Assembly (NCBI RefSeq): GCF_020524495.1
Contig: NZ_JAIVLB010000002.1
Span: 1-64,000 of the forward strand
Origin: Bacillus stratosphericus
GTDB taxonomy: Bacteria; Bacillota; Bacilli; Bacillales; Bacillaceae
Reading direction: 5' to 3'
Length of the DNA stretch: 64,000 nucleotides
Positions 9,785 through 19,387 of this stretch are shown here, piece by piece. The stretch's first letter is position 1. Each line of letters opens with the position of its first letter. The notes beneath the pieces are model-generated. The model made no database searches. It saw nothing but the letters and a program-made list of their open reading frames with translations, and was not told the DNA's origin. Both the position numbers and the translations under genes were made by a program.

Positions 9785-10300
9785 TTACTTTTCAACTTTT
9801 GGTGCAAGCATAAGGAACATGCTACGACCGTCCATCTTAGGTTTTGTTTCTACTGTTGCTACTTCAGCGCAAGCTTCAGAGAAACGGTCTAACACGCGCT
9901 GTCCGATTTCTTTATGCGTAATCGCACGGCCTTTAAAGCGGATAGAAGCTTTCACTTTATCTCCCTTTTCAAGGAATTTGATTGCATTACGGAGCTTTGT
10001 GTTAAAATCATGTTCATCGATTGTCGGGCTCAACCGAACTTCTTTTAAGCTAATGATTTTTTGATTCTTACGTGCCTCTTTTTCCTTCTTCTGCTGTTCG
10101 AATCGGAACTTACCGTAGTCCATGATTCGGCAAACAGGTGGTTTTGCATTTGCAGCAACTAACACAAGGTCAAGATTAGCTTTAGCAGCAATTTCCAGAG
10201 CTTCCTGGCGGGATTTAATCCCAAGCTGATCGCCATTTTGTCCGATCAAACGAACTTCACGTACACGAATACCTTCATTAACTAATTGATCTTTGCTAAT
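9785..10300 (-). CDS. infC: Translation initiation factor IF-3, ATT start
   Basis: IF-3 binds the 30S subunit, prevents 70S association and proofreads start codons. The frame extends 17 codons above the nearest conventional start (TTG, 10249) to an ATT at 10298-10300 preceded by GGAGGTGG (10307-10314). This gives the conserved N-terminus [19 protein letters not shown] and 171 aa in all. AUU starts are a conserved autoregulatory feature of infC because IF-3 discriminates against them. N-domain, linker ([13 protein letters not shown]) and C-domain ([10 protein letters not shown]) are all present. Confidence 0.96.
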   Translation of the reverse strand: MSKDQLVNEGIRVREVRLIGQNGDQLGIKSRQEALEIAAKANLDLVLVAANAKPPVCRIMDYGKFRFEQQKKEKEARKNQKIISLKEVRLSPTIDEHDFNTKLRNAIKFLEKGDKVKASIRFKGRAITHKEIGQRVLDRFSEACAEVATVETKPKMDGRSMFLMLAPKVEK

Positions 10301-10314
10301 AGTGAGCCACCTCC

Positions 10315-10516
10315 ATGAGATTTTGAATTGAGTTCACAATTCATTTTGACCATTTCGTTGTATGTTTTACAGGCAAACAAAAAGTGTGGGCATATAAAAC
10401 ACCCACACTGCGAACATTTGCATGAAAAAATAAATGTACGGTCAACCTGTCAACTACAAACATGTGTCAATCAGGTGAGAAGCGGGTGCTTCTGCTTGTG
10501 ATATCTATTCAATTCG
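10315..10516 (-). ncRNA. L20-type leader of infC-rpmI-rplT
   Basis: About 200 nt of leader RNA between the promoter and infC. It contains a strong attenuator: AGTGTGGG pairs with CCCACACT (10383-10390, 10402-10409), followed by TTTTTG on the minus strand. An L20 leader with premature termination is known at this place in B. subtilis. I identify it by position and by the attenuator; the L20-binding helix itself was not modelled. Confidence 0.75.
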
Positions 10517-10522
10517 TTAACT

Positions 10523-10551
10523 ATTCTACACAATTTTCATTTGTCCGTCAA
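10523..10551 (-). promoter_or_regulatory. infC operon promoter
   Basis: TTGACG (10546-10551) and TAGAAT (10523-10528) separated by 17 bp on the minus strand. Confidence 0.8.
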
Positions 10552-10631
10552 GTAACCGAACTCTTGAAACAACTTTTTCATTTTAACATGCTAGAACCGA
10601 TTTGGGCAAGACTTTTCAAGCAATCATGTCC

Positions 10632-10751
10632 TTATAGGATCAATTGCAAAAAAATTGGAATGACGATAACGGTCACAACGCCTACCACAACGGCGATACT
10701 GGCCATTGTCGCTTCATGTCGCTCAATCATCATGATAATTAAATGAAGCAA
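10632..10751 (-). CDS. Possible 39-aa membrane peptide, TTG start
   Basis: Not recognised. A TTG at 10749-10751 follows AGGTGG at five nt. The peptide starts MLHLIIMMIERHEATMAS and continues with a single very hydrophobic segment (residues about 19-37) rich in Val and Ile, ending at TAA. The pattern fits a small single-pass membrane protein; type I toxins have a similar size and shape, but nothing proves that. A TAGAAT upstream (about 10793-10798) has a weak -35. It lies between infC and ysaA, where B. subtilis has the pyruvate-transporter and lytST genes. Confidence 0.45.
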   Translation of the reverse strand: MLHLIIMMIERHEATMASIAVVVGVVTVIVIPIFLQLIL

Positions 10752-10925
10752 ATCAGCCACCTCAGATATAAGTTATATCCACTGCCTTTCTATTCTATCA
10801 TGTGCAGTCAATGATCAAATATCTCTCAAATCTTTTCTTTATTGCCTTCACCTTCTATTGTAAAATGAACATGAGCCTGTCACATGCCATTGAAGGTAAA
10901 TATATACATAATAAGGGAGAAGATC

Positions 10926-11705
10926 ATGAAAGCCATATTTTTCGATTTAGATGATACTTTGCTTTGGGATGAAAAAAGCATTCACACGACTTTTCAGAAA
11001 ACATGCCGAGAGGCGGAAAAGAAATATGGACTTGATCCAGAAACGTTTGAACAGATTGTACGTGAAGAAGCAAGAAAACTGTACTCTTCCTATGAAACAT
11101 ATGAATATACTGTCATGATCGGAATTAATCCTTTCGAAGGACTGTGGTCCAATTTTAGTGAACCGATTAGTGAAGGCTTTCAAAAGCTGAACGCCCTTGC
11201 ACCAGAGTATCGTAAAAACGCTTGGACAAATAGTCTAAAAAAAGCGGGAATTGAAGATGAGGCATTTGGACAATACCTGGCTGATTTCTTTGCAGCAGAG
11301 CGCAGAAAACGTCCGTACGTCTATGAAGAAACGTATCCTGTCTTAAATCGCCTGAAAGGCAGCTATGAATTACTTCTTTTAACAAACGGAGACCCTAGTC
11401 TACAAAAGGAAAAGCTTGCGGGTGTACCAGAGCTTGCGCCTTATTTTAATGAAATTGTCATTTCAGGAGATTACGGAAAAGGCAAGCCTGATCCTAGCAT
11501 CTTTGAGCACTGCCTTGAGCTATTAAACATAACAAAAGACGATGTGATTATGGTAGGAGATAATCCAAAAACTGATATTCTAGGAGCATCCCTTGCAGGC
11601 ATCCAAACCGTTTGGATCAATCGCCATGCCAAGAAAAACGAAACCGACGTAACGCCAGATTATGAAATCAAAGACTTGCATGAATTATTTGATATATTAA
11701 AGTAA
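10926..11705 (+). CDS. ysaA: HAD-superfamily hydrolase YsaA
   Basis: A 259-aa HAD phosphatase-type enzyme. The nucleophile motif is [11 protein letters not shown] (Asp7, Asp9), motif II is LLLTNGD, the motif III Lys is in YGKGKPDP, and motif IV is [12 protein letters not shown] helical cap lies between motifs I and II, typical of subclass IA. The substrate is unknown. The ATG at 10926 follows AAGGGAGA; the upstream in-frame ATG (10884) has no ribosome-binding site. Orthologous to the B. subtilis gene beside thrS. Confidence 0.85.
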   Translation: MKAIFFDLDDTLLWDEKSIHTTFQKTCREAEKKYGLDPETFEQIVREEARKLYSSYETYEYTVMIGINPFEGLWSNFSEPISEGFQKLNALAPEYRKNAWTNSLKKAGIEDEAFGQYLADFFAAERRKRPYVYEETYPVLNRLKGSYELLLLTNGDPSLQKEKLAGVPELAPYFNEIVISGDYGKGKPDPSIFEHCLELLNITKDDVIMVGDNPKTDILGASLAGIQTVWINRHAKKNETDVTPDYEIKDLHELFDILK

Positions 11706-11714
11706 ATTCTAGAG

Positions 11715-11749
11715 AAAACACCCTTCTCCTGAAGAGATCGGGTGTTTTT
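11715..11749 (+). terminator. Terminator of ysaA
   Basis: AAACACCC (11716-11723) pairs with GGGTGTTT (11740-11747), followed by T residues. Confidence 0.85.
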
Positions 11750-11840
11750 GTGTTCTCAAGAGAAACAATTGACACTAGACTTTGGGCTTGCCTGTCTAAT
11801 CGCAGCTGCTTCTCCTACATTGATGAATTCTTCCCTTGCT

Positions 11841-12402
11841 TTACGAGATGCCGCTGACCTTTTCTACTTCTAAATGAATTGCCTTCACATATTGATCTAC
11901 CTTGACTTCTTTTGAATCTGTGGCAAGCTTTGGAATTTCAGCCGCCACCACACTAAAGCCATTTCCACAGGAACCCCCATGTGCAGCTTCTATAGCTGCA
12001 TTTAATGCGAGCAACCGAGTTTGTGAGGCAATGCCATTAATGGACGTAGCAATTGAACTAATAGACTCTACCTGCTCCGTTAATCGTATTTTCTCTCTCC
12101 GCAATATCTGTCGCCACTTTCACGACAACCACTAGGTTTCCCTTTTCATTGCGAACAAGTTATACGTCGCTACAAGTATAATCTATCCCCGGTTTTAGTA
12201 ACCCGCTGCACTGTTTCCTGAAAGACTTCCCCCTTTTAAACGCTTCCAAAACATTTGATAACTTGCATTTTGTGTAATATGCTCTTTAGACCGTCCATGG
12301 CTTTTGAAAAAATATCGTTGACCCATAGTACCTCACCTTGACATCAAATCCAATCATTACAAGGGAGTGCTCCAATGCACGAAGAACGGCTACCGCTTTC
12401 AT
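11841..12402 (-). pseudogene. Decayed soluble PAS plus methyl-accepting signalling protein
   Basis: Reading the minus strand in all frames gives pieces of one protein in order: AVLRALEHSLVMIGFDVK (start near 12402), [45 protein letters not shown], then the signalling-tip segment [16 protein letters not shown] and [16 protein letters not shown]. These belong to a short PAS domain fused to a minimal MCP signalling hairpin. At least three frameshifts separate the pieces. The family's usual glycine-rich hairpin motif is altered (AHGGSCGNG). The gene is clearly dead. It fills the gap between ysaA and thrS. Confidence 0.75.
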
Positions 12403-12510
12403 TCCCCCAATACTTCTCTAACCAATAGTACATACTTACCCGTACTTTTGTACCTCCTAAACGTATCATTCAAGGACTTGGATCACCCAGCGAAAGATTT
12501 TTTCCATAAA

Positions 12511-12549
12511 GAAAAAAGCCAGCGGTCTCAAGGGGAAAGAACACTGGCT
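12511..12549 (-). terminator. Terminator of thrS
   Basis: On the minus strand AGCCAGTG (12542-12549) pairs with CGCTGGCT (12517-12524), followed by TTTTTTC. Confidence 0.8.
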
Positions 12550-12564
12550 ACTTAATTGAAAAAA

Positions 12565-14505
12565 TTATTTTTTCGCTTCTGCTACTGTATGTTTGACAAA
12601 ATCTTCAAGATCCATTGTTTCTGAATCTTGTTCACCGTATTTTCTTACATTGACTGCGCCATTTTCTGCTTCTTGATCACCTACGACAAGCATGTATGGG
12701 ATCTTTTGCATTTGGGCTTCTCTAATTTTATACCCAATTTTTTCATCACGGCTATCAACCTCGACACGTAAGCCTTCAAGTTGCAAGCGTTTTTGGATCT
12801 TTTTCGCATAGTCTAGATGGACAGATGGCGAAACTGGGATGACTTGGAATTGTACAGGTGCCAGCCATGTTGGAAGGGCTCCTTTGTATTCTTCAATTAA
12901 GAAGGCAACGAAGCGTTCCATTGTGGAGACAACCCCTCTATGAATAACAACTGGACGATGGTGCTTTCCATCTTCTCCGATATATGTGAGGTCGAAGCGC
13001 TCTGGGAGTAAGAAATCAAGCTGTACAGTGGACAAAGTCTCTTCTTTTCCAAGAGCTGTCTTGACTTGTACATCAAGCTTTGGTCCATAAAATGCCGCTT
13101 CGCCTTCTGCTTCATAGTAGTCATGGCCAAGCTCGTCCATTGCATCCTTCAGCATCGACTGTGCTTTATTCCACATCCCATCATCGTCGAAATACTTCTC
13201 TGTATCCTCTGGATCACGGTAAGATAAGCGGAATGTGTAGTCATTTAAGCCGAAGTCTTGATACACTTCTTCAATTAAGCGAACTGTACGGATGAACTCG
13301 TCTTTGATTTGATCTGGACGAACAAAGATATGTGCATCGTTTAGTGTCATGCCGCGAACACGCTGCAGGCCAGATAAGGCGCCTGACATTTCATAGCGGT
13401 GCATTGTACCAAGCTCTGCAATCCGAATTGGTAATTCGCGATAGCTATGTGGTTCATTTTTGTAAATCATCATATGGTGCGGGCAGTTCATTGGACGAAG
13501 GACAAGTTCTTCGTTGTCCATTTCCATGACTGGGAACATATCCTCTTGATAATGCGCCCAGTGGCCTGATGTTTTATACAAGTCTACACTCGCAAGAACT
13601 GGTGTATACACATGCTCATAACCAAGACGCACTTCTTTATCTACAATGTAACGCTCAATTACGCGTCGGATGGTTGCCCCTTTTGGCAGCCAGAGCGGAA
13701 GACCTTGACCAACCTTTTGAGAGTTCGCAAACAGTTTCAGCTCTTTTCCAAGTTTACGATGATCACGCTCTTTTGCTTCTTCAAGCAGACGTAAATGTTC
13801 GTTTAAATCATCTTTGTTGAAGAAAGCTGTCCCATAAATTCTCTGTAGCATTTGATTGTTACTGTCACCTCTCCAGTACGCACCTGCTAGACTTAACAGT
13901 TTGAACTCTTTGATTTTCCCTGTAGATGGTAGGTGAATCCCGCGGCATAGATCAAAGAATTCACCCTGCTCATAAATCGTGACGGCTTCGCCTTCTGGAA
14001 TTGCCTGTAACAGTTCAAGCTTCAATTCATCACCAATCGCTTCGAAGCGTTTTTTCGCTTCTTCTCTTGATACTTCAATACGCTCAATTGGAAGATTGCT
14101 GTTAATGATCTTTTTCATTTCTTTTTCAATCTTTGGTAAGTCTTCAGGCGTGATGGCAACATCGATATCCACATCGTAGTAGAAGCCATTTTCGATTACA
14201 GGGCCGACGCCAAACTGGACGTGATGTTCTTTTCCATAAATGCGTTTAATTGCTTGCGCTAGTAAATGTGCTGTGCTGTGGCGCATAATATCAAGAGCTT
14301 CTTCACTTTTATCTGTGATGATCTCAATTGTTCCACTTTCTAATAGCGGCATACGCAGATCTATTTCTTTGCCGTTTAATTTACCGGCAAGCGCTTTTTT
14401 CTTTAGGCCCGGGCTAATTGATGCCGCAATGTCTTCTGTTGTTGTTATTTTGTCAAACTCCTTGACTGCTCCATCTGGAAATGTAAGTTGAATTTGTTCC
14501 GACAT
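12565..14505 (-). CDS. thrS: Threonine-tRNA ligase
   Basis: 646 aa, full length. TGS domain (about 1-63), editing domain with the zinc/HxxxH motif [16 protein letters not shown], class II catalytic core with [13 protein letters not shown] and the motif 3 region [14 protein letters not shown], and a C-terminal anticodon-binding domain. It charges tRNA-Thr and clears mischarged Ser. An AGGAG lies upstream of the ATG. Controlled by a T-box leader. Confidence 0.97.
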   Translation of the reverse strand: MSEQIQLTFPDGAVKEFDKITTTEDIAASISPGLKKKALAGKLNGKEIDLRMPLLESGTIEIITDKSEEALDIMRHSTAHLLAQAIKRIYGKEHHVQFGVGPVIENGFYYDVDIDVAITPEDLPKIEKEMKKIINSNLPIERIEVSREEAKKRFEAIGDELKLELLQAIPEGEAVTIYEQGEFFDLCRGIHLPSTGKIKEFKLLSLAGAYWRGDSNNQMLQRIYGTAFFNKDDLNEHLRLLEEAKERDHRKLGKELKLFANSQKVGQGLPLWLPKGATIRRVIERYIVDKEVRLGYEHVYTPVLASVDLYKTSGHWAHYQEDMFPVMEMDNEELVLRPMNCPHHMMIYKNEPHSYRELPIRIAELGTMHRYEMSGALSGLQRVRGMTLNDAHIFVRPDQIKDEFIRTVRLIEEVYQDFGLNDYTFRLSYRDPEDTEKYFDDDGMWNKAQSMLKDAMDELGHDYYEAEGEAAFYGPKLDVQVKTALGKEETLSTVQLDFLLPERFDLTYIGEDGKHHRPVVIHRGVVSTMERFVAFLIEEYKGALPTWLAPVQFQVIPVSPSVHLDYAKKIQKRLQLEGLRVEVDSRDEKIGYKIREAQMQKIPYMLVVGDQEAENGAVNVRKYGEQDSETMDLEDFVKHTVAEAKK

Positions 14506-14532
14506 CTCTGGTCACTCCTTTTTTTGACAATA

Positions 14533-14811
14533 TAAAAACCCCGCCCCTTGGAAAGGGACGAGGTTGAATAAACGGAATCGTGGTTCCACCCTTTTTCCCG
14601 TATTTGCAGCTTTCTTTTTGATAAGCAAATACGGCTTGTGGTTCGATAACGGGAATTCCCGTCAGCTATTACTAAACAAGTTCACAGCTGATGTTCAAAG
14701 GTGGTAAAGCAAATGATCCTCTGCTAGGAAGCTTTCAGCCGCAACTTCCCTCTCTTTAAGCGAGTGTTCATTTGTTCATGTCCTTATCAATACGGTCTCT
14801 GTATGAAGTTA
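14533..14811 (-). promoter_or_regulatory. T-box leader of thrS
   Basis: On the minus strand the T-box core AGGGTGGAACCACG is followed by a terminator built from AACCTCGTCCC and GGGGCGGGGTT arms (14537-14566) and a T run. A purine-rich region resembling the AG-bulge stem (CTTAAAGAGAGGGAAG) starts about 50 nt into the leader. ACC triplets occur in the predicted specifier area (TACCACC, about 14698-14706). A single T-box copy is present. Confidence 0.88.
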
Positions 14812-14817
14812 CACCGT

Positions 14818-14846
14818 ATTATAAAACGTTTTTTCATGAAAATCAA
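14818..14846 (-). promoter_or_regulatory. thrS promoter
   Basis: TTGATT (14841-14846) and TATAAT (14818-14823), 17-bp spacer. The -35 overlaps the ytxC stop codon. Confidence 0.8.
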
Positions 14847-15712
14847 GAAAGCTTTTCACTTTTTTTTGGCAAATGGTCATGAACAAATTGGACATTCTGC
14901 TCCTGAAATGAGTGAGGCGGGAACACCTCAACTCTTTCTTGAAAAATATTTTGAATGGTTTGCACCATCGAATGACCTGTGTCATTTGTAAATAGGTCTA
15001 TCTTTTGAGGGGCAATGGATACAAGCGGTGCAATTAGCTGCGAATCAATATACATTGGATGCTCTCTTACAAACTGTCTATCTATGTATTGTTTATGATC
15101 ACGCTCAGAAGCGTAGCGAAATTCCCAAATCACTAGTCGATCCTGATGCACGACATGTACTTTTTCCAGCTTAGGCTCTCTTGCCATCACATAGTCTCGA
15201 AGTGATTGAATAAAGTTCTGATATTCTTGTTCCATTTTGTACTCTTCAATGGACACCTCGACATAATTCTTAAGCCTTTGATCATACTCTGACAGCCTAA
15301 ATGTCATAAATGAACTAATTGAAAAAATACCTTGCTGTAAAGAGATCGTCTCAAGCTCCTTTTTTAAAAGGACTTCTCTTGATGGGTCTTGATGAATCCC
15401 GGGAATATCCTCTATATCCCCTTTCATGATGCTATGGGCGATAGAAAGAATTTGGTGCTGCTCTTCAGGATCTTTAAATAAGTATGTGTTTTCAAGGATG
15501 CTGCGCATGCGCTCATTTTCTTTGCATTCCAAAAAAAAGTCAACCAGTAATGGCCGCACGATGTGCTCAAGTGCTTCTTCTGATTCCTTCGCCTCTATGA
15601 GAAGCCGGTCTTTCCCTTGTTGAATTGAAATGTGATGCCGACTGTCCAAGTGTTCAGCAAGATGTAAAAAAGCGGCGGTATCATATTCATCTTCAAAGAT
15701 TATTTCAAGCAT
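14843..15712 (-). CDS. ytxC: Sporulation protein YtxC
   Basis: A 289-aa soluble protein of the YtxC family, which is restricted to endospore formers; function unknown. No transmembrane segment; the middle (about 150-200) is rich in charged helices. The ATG at 15712 is preceded by AGGGGGGACAA, so the longer frame starting at 15733 is not used. A weak sigma-E-like sequence (TCTATTT, CATATATA) lies in the gap after ytxB. Its 3' end carries the thrS -35. Confidence 0.8.
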   Translation of the reverse strand: MLEIIFEDEYDTAAFLHLAEHLDSRHHISIQQGKDRLLIEAKESEEALEHIVRPLLVDFFLECKENERMRSILENTYLFKDPEEQHQILSIAHSIMKGDIEDIPGIHQDPSREVLLKKELETISLQQGIFSISSFMTFRLSEYDQRLKNYVEVSIEEYKMEQEYQNFIQSLRDYVMAREPKLEKVHVVHQDRLVIWEFRYASERDHKQYIDRQFVREHPMYIDSQLIAPLVSIAPQKIDLFTNDTGHSMVQTIQNIFQERVEVFPPHSFQEQNVQFVHDHLPKKSEKLS

Positions 15713-15772
15713 GTTTGTCCCCCCTAACGACATCTGTTACATATATATGGGGTGAACATAAAAAATAGACGC

Positions 15773-16411
15773 CTAAAATAAATCAGGCATCTTTCTTTTT
15801 AAAATCAGTGGAACCGAGATAAAGATCAGGTAAATCAAGCAGACGATTGATAAGGCGGCATAATTGCCGCTAACAAAGCTTGACCCGAAGACATTTAACG
15901 CAATCGTACCCGGTATTAACCCTAAAAAGGTCGCTACCGCAAAAGCCCTGTATTTTGCATGTGAGGCTGCTGCCGCATAGCTGACAAAGTCAAAATGAAT
16001 GGGTGCAATACGCAATAACAAAATATAAAGAAACCCATGCTGCTGAATGCGGGACGTCACCGCTTGTAGCTTCCGGCTGATTGATTCCGTTTCATGCTTG
16101 TTTGAACGAAAAGTTGAAGCAATCAGGAAGGATCCCGTTGCGCCCGCTGTCGCACCGATGAGGGCGTAAATTGTCCCAAGTACACTGCCAAAAGCCAAAC
16201 CTGCTGCTAGGGAGAAGACGGTGACAGGGAAAAGAACAAACGGACGAAAAAGAGATAAGAAAAGAAAAACAATGGGGGCCAGCATCCCAAATTGAAGTAC
16301 CCAATTCTTTACATCTTTCGGCGCTAGCTGAAGATGCTGTTTGTTCAGCCACCATAGTGCAGCAATCAGAACGCCAATCACGAGAACGAAAAGCCATTTT
16401 CTATTGCTCAT
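15773..16411 (-). CDS. ytxB: TVP38/TMEM64 (DedA-like) membrane protein YtxB
   Basis: A 212-aa membrane protein with about five to six hydrophobic segments. The family motif region around AAGLAFGSVLGTIYALIGATAG and LLRIAPIHFDFVSYAAAA is present. Related proteins handle lipid or membrane homeostasis; the specific role is unknown. Oriented with ytxC; a weak hairpin (GATGCCT/AGGCGTC, about 15767-15793) with a T run overlaps its end. Confidence 0.82.
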   Translation of the reverse strand: MSNRKWLFVLVIGVLIAALWWLNKQHLQLAPKDVKNWVLQFGMLAPIVFLFLSLFRPFVLFPVTVFSLAAGLAFGSVLGTIYALIGATAGATGSFLIASTFRSNKHETESISRKLQAVTSRIQQHGFLYILLLRIAPIHFDFVSYAAAASHAKYRAFAVATFLGLIPGTIALNVFGSSFVSGNYAALSIVCLIYLIFISVPLILKRKMPDLF

Positions 16412-16444
16412 CTAATCAGCTCCTCCTTCAAGTGATATACATTT

Positions 16445-17374
16445 TTATAAATGGCGACGATTTTCTCCTTCAAGTAAAACTGGCTCTGCTAAATAGAAAA
16501 TCCGTTCCATTAAACGAGCCGCTTTAACCTCTTCTTTTTCTCCGCGCTGTGAGTACGTAAAATGATGCTTTAGCTCATTCGGTGAGAAATTAGAAGAGAA
16601 GAAGGTCGGCAACTGTTCGGCCATGCGATATTGTAAGATCGTTCCTAACAGTTCATCTCGGACCCAGCTTGTCATCGATTCTGCCCCAATATCATCAAAC
16701 ATTAAAATAGGGGTTGATTTGACCATATTCAGCTTTTCTTCTAGTGTATGATCGGCTAACGAATTTTTTAACTCTCTCACAAATTCAGGCACGTATACAA
16801 GGAGAGATGGGTATTCTTTCACCGCCAGCTGCTGCGCAATTGCTGCCAGAATAAATGTTTTCCCTACCCCAAACTTTCCGTGTAAATATAAGCCCTTTCC
16901 CTTACCAGTCTCATCATAGCTTTGCAGGAATTGTCCTACCTTTTGAATGACCCCTTGTCTCCCAACAACATTCAAATCAGCAAACGTCGCTTGAAGAACA
17001 TTTTGCGGAATGTACATGCTTTTCATGAGCTCTTGCTGTTTTTTCTGTCTATCCAGTCGCAGCTTAACAGGACATTGGGAATATTCAATTTCAATACTCT
17101 GACCTTTGATCACAAGCTTCGGATGATACCCGTCTAAAAGGACATTTACGTCCTCTTCATCTAAGCAGTAGGAACAGCCCTTCGATTGCTGAACATATTC
17201 AAAGAGTCGATTCAGGCTGCGATTGATCATGTCTTCTTGTATCTCTTCTTGATGCTCCTTTAAAAAGGCCTGTACATCTTCATCAGACAACACACTTTCT
17301 TTAATCTGATTGTATCTCACACGAAAATCTACTCGTTTTTTTAGCTGTTCAAATGAACGACCGATCGGTTTCAT
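16445..17374 (-). CDS. dnaI: Primosomal helicase loader DnaI
   Basis: A 309-aa AAA+ ATPase that loads the replicative helicase DnaC onto DNA, together with DnaB and DnaD. The N-terminal helicase-binding domain has a zinc site (CSYC, then CPVK). The C-terminal AAA+ domain has Walker A GKFGVGKT and Walker B LMFDDIGAE; the sensor region is FFSSNFSPNELKHHF. GAGGTGA fits the ATG at 17374, giving MKPIGRS like the B. subtilis MEPIGRS; the ATG two codons upstream is too close to it. 17 bp after dnaB. Confidence 0.95.
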   Translation of the reverse strand: MKPIGRSFEQLKKRVDFRVRYNQIKESVLSDEDVQAFLKEHQEEIQEDMINRSLNRLFEYVQQSKGCSYCLDEEDVNVLLDGYHPKLVIKGQSIEIEYSQCPVKLRLDRQKKQQELMKSMYIPQNVLQATFADLNVVGRQGVIQKVGQFLQSYDETGKGKGLYLHGKFGVGKTFILAAIAQQLAVKEYPSLLVYVPEFVRELKNSLADHTLEEKLNMVKSTPILMFDDIGAESMTSWVRDELLGTILQYRMAEQLPTFFSSNFSPNELKHHFTYSQRGEKEEVKAARLMERIFYLAEPVLLEGENRRHL

Positions 17375-17391
17375 CTCCATCTCACCTCACA

Positions 17392-18822
17392 TTAGTGTGC
17401 ATTGTAATTGTACTTTTTCATATTTTTAAACTGATCTAACAGTTTTTCTTTTTCTCGTTCGAGATCTTCTGTAGACAGACTGTCCTCTTGTTCTTTTGCC
17501 GGCTCTTCTTTCATTTCAGTTTCTTTCATCCAGTCAGGCAATTTTTCCTCGCGAACGACTTTTCCTGATCCATATGAGCTTCGCTGCTTTTTTTGCTGCG
17601 CCCACTCTGTCATTTGCCTGTTCTCTTCTTTGGCAATTTTCATGGCAGCCGCAACGGTTTTGATTTTCTTTCTCACCCAGTGCGCGGCAATTTTTTGCAT
17701 ATATGTTTTGGACAGCTTCATATCTGTTTTCAGCAGTGTATAGTAAATCAGGACATTCATGACACCTGGCTTGAGCTGCTGCTCGAGCATAATATCTTCG
17801 ACAATTCTTAAGTCAGCATACGTTGGCTCAATGCCATCTGCCATATCTTTTAGAAGCTCTCTAGGCGAAATATGATCAAGCTTTTCAACTAGTTTAGTAT
17901 CCGGTGTTTCTTGCGACGGATGCTCCGAAGCATTGTGACATAAATGTCTTGGCTGTTTTTGATCAATCAGCTTCGGCTGTTTCCCTCTGTATTCAATTTG
18001 ATACCAGTCTCTCGCTGCTTTTCTTAAATCTTCTGTTGAGATCATCTGATCCGGTCCACAAGCGCTTGCTACAATATTTTGCATTTGCAGCGGGGTGATG
18101 CCATATACAATGGCTAACTTCTTAATCGTCTCTTTCACCTGCCTTGTCAAAGCCTTTCTTGGAATCATCATGTTAGACATGCCCGCTAACAATAGATCAA
18201 AGTCAAAAGATTCGTCTGAAAGCGGTGCCGGCTGAGCAGATCCAACGGTCACATATTCATAGCCCTGTTCAAGCGATGATGCTTGATTGATTTCTTCTGT
18301 CATCTTGCGTTCGCTTGGCTGCAATACGTGAAAGACTTCTTCAAACGACCGTGAAATGTTTTTAGCTTCTGCAGGAGCACCTGGATAAGAAAAATAATCA
18401 CGAAGCTGTGTATATTTTGCTTTCTCTACACGATGATATAAAAGGACATTCAGCATACCGTCTTGGAAAAACTCATCTGGTCTTAGCGGTGGCACGAGCT
18501 CATACGTAAACAGTCTGCCCTCTTCCGTTTCCTGTTCATATGTGCGTAGTAAGCCGATCGCTTCTAGCTTTAAACGTTCCTCAAAAATATCATTTAAATT
18601 CGTTTGCAGCATCACCATGAGCTGCCTATGAGGTGCGGGCTTTCCCCACATACGATTTTGTTCTAGCTCTCCCCACAGCGTCATGTATAAGCTGAAAGCG
18701 GACATGCCAATAAGCGGCTGATATAAAAGAGTGATGAGCTGTCGATCGATGTCACCGAGCAATGAAGCGCTTTTGACGACATACGGATCGACGGCTAGCA
18801 CTTCCTTCCAATGCTCTGTCAT
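17392..18822 (-). CDS. dnaB: Replication initiation and membrane-attachment protein DnaB
   Basis: 476 aa. Part of the DnaD-DnaB-DnaI primosome that recruits helicase at oriC and at stalled forks; in B. subtilis also linked to membrane attachment of the origin. Contains a winged-helix N-terminal region and two DnaB/DnaD-type helical domains (about 210-300 and 320-400), followed by a charged C-terminal tail. The ATG at 18822 follows GGGGGGAGG and gives MTEHWKEVLAVDPYVVKS as in B. subtilis. The long frame from 18858 lacks a ribosome-binding site. Confidence 0.93.
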   Translation of the reverse strand: MTEHWKEVLAVDPYVVKSASLLGDIDRQLITLLYQPLIGMSAFSLYMTLWGELEQNRMWGKPAPHRQLMVMLQTNLNDIFEERLKLEAIGLLRTYEQETEEGRLFTYELVPPLRPDEFFQDGMLNVLLYHRVEKAKYTQLRDYFSYPGAPAEAKNISRSFEEVFHVLQPSERKMTEEINQASSLEQGYEYVTVGSAQPAPLSDESFDFDLLLAGMSNMMIPRKALTRQVKETIKKLAIVYGITPLQMQNIVASACGPDQMISTEDLRKAARDWYQIEYRGKQPKLIDQKQPRHLCHNASEHPSQETPDTKLVEKLDHISPRELLKDMADGIEPTYADLRIVEDIMLEQQLKPGVMNVLIYYTLLKTDMKLSKTYMQKIAAHWVRKKIKTVAAAMKIAKEENRQMTEWAQQKKQRSSYGSGKVVREEKLPDWMKETEMKEEPAKEQEDSLSTEDLEREKEKLLDQFKNMKKYNYNAH

Positions 18823-18892
18823 ATGCTGATCCTCCCCCCTGAATGCGATTGTTTCCATTGTACACTCTTTTTGCGTTTTACGCTTTACGCAG

Positions 18893-18926
18893 GAAAAAGA
18901 GCATGAAGAATCTTCAGCTCTTTTTT
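18893..18926. terminator. Hairpin between nrdR and dnaB
   Basis: AAGAGC/GCTCTT (18897-18902, 18917-18922) enclose TGAAGA-A-TCTTCA. T runs occur on both strands. It overlaps the nrdR 3' end, so nrdR transcription would be attenuated before dnaB; some read-through would be needed if dnaB has no own promoter. Confidence 0.75.
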
Positions 18927-19383
18927 AACGTTCTTTTTTTAATAAATCTTTTAATTCATCAATAAATACATTGATATCTTTAAATTGCCGGTATACTGAG
19001 GCAAACCGAACGTAAGACACTTCATCAATTTTCGCCAGCTCGTCCATCACCATTTCACCAACAAGCTCGCTTTTTACTTCTGACATACCTTGATTACGCA
19101 ATTCTTTTTCGATGTTAAAGCAGACATCTTCCAGCTGCTTTAAGGCGACAGGACGCTTTTCACACGCTTTGATGAGTCCTCTTAACATCTTTTCTCGGCT
19201 AAATTCCTCTCGTATACCTTCTTTTTTGACCACAATAAGCGGCAATTCTTCTAATTTTTCAAACGTCGTAAAGCGGTATTGACAGCTTTCGCACTCTCTT
19301 CTACGACGGATGGATTTCCCTTCATCTACTGGTCTTGAATCAAGCACCCTTGTACCAAGGTGCTGACATGTAGGACATTTCAT
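18925..19383 (-). CDS. nrdR: Transcriptional repressor NrdR
   Basis: 152 aa. An N-terminal zinc ribbon (CPTC at 3-6 and CESC about residues 31-34) precedes an ATP-cone domain (about 49-139) that senses ATP/dATP. NrdR represses ribonucleotide reductase genes. Its ribosome-binding site (CGGAGC) lies inside the last codons of the disrupted upstream gene, whose stop is four bases away, so the two were translationally coupled. Position before dnaB-dnaI matches B. subtilis. Confidence 0.95.
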   Translation of the reverse strand: MKCPTCQHLGTRVLDSRPVDEGKSIRRRRECESCQYRFTTFEKLEELPLIVVKKEGIREEFSREKMLRGLIKACEKRPVALKQLEDVCFNIEKELRNQGMSEVKSELVGEMVMDELAKIDEVSYVRFASVYRQFKDINVFIDELKDLLKKER

Positions 19384-19387
19384 TTCA

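Noticed and set aside
10462-10746. 94-codon plus-strand ORF upstream of infC
   Set aside because: It covers the infC promoter and the antisense of the small TTG-start ORF; no ribosome-binding site.
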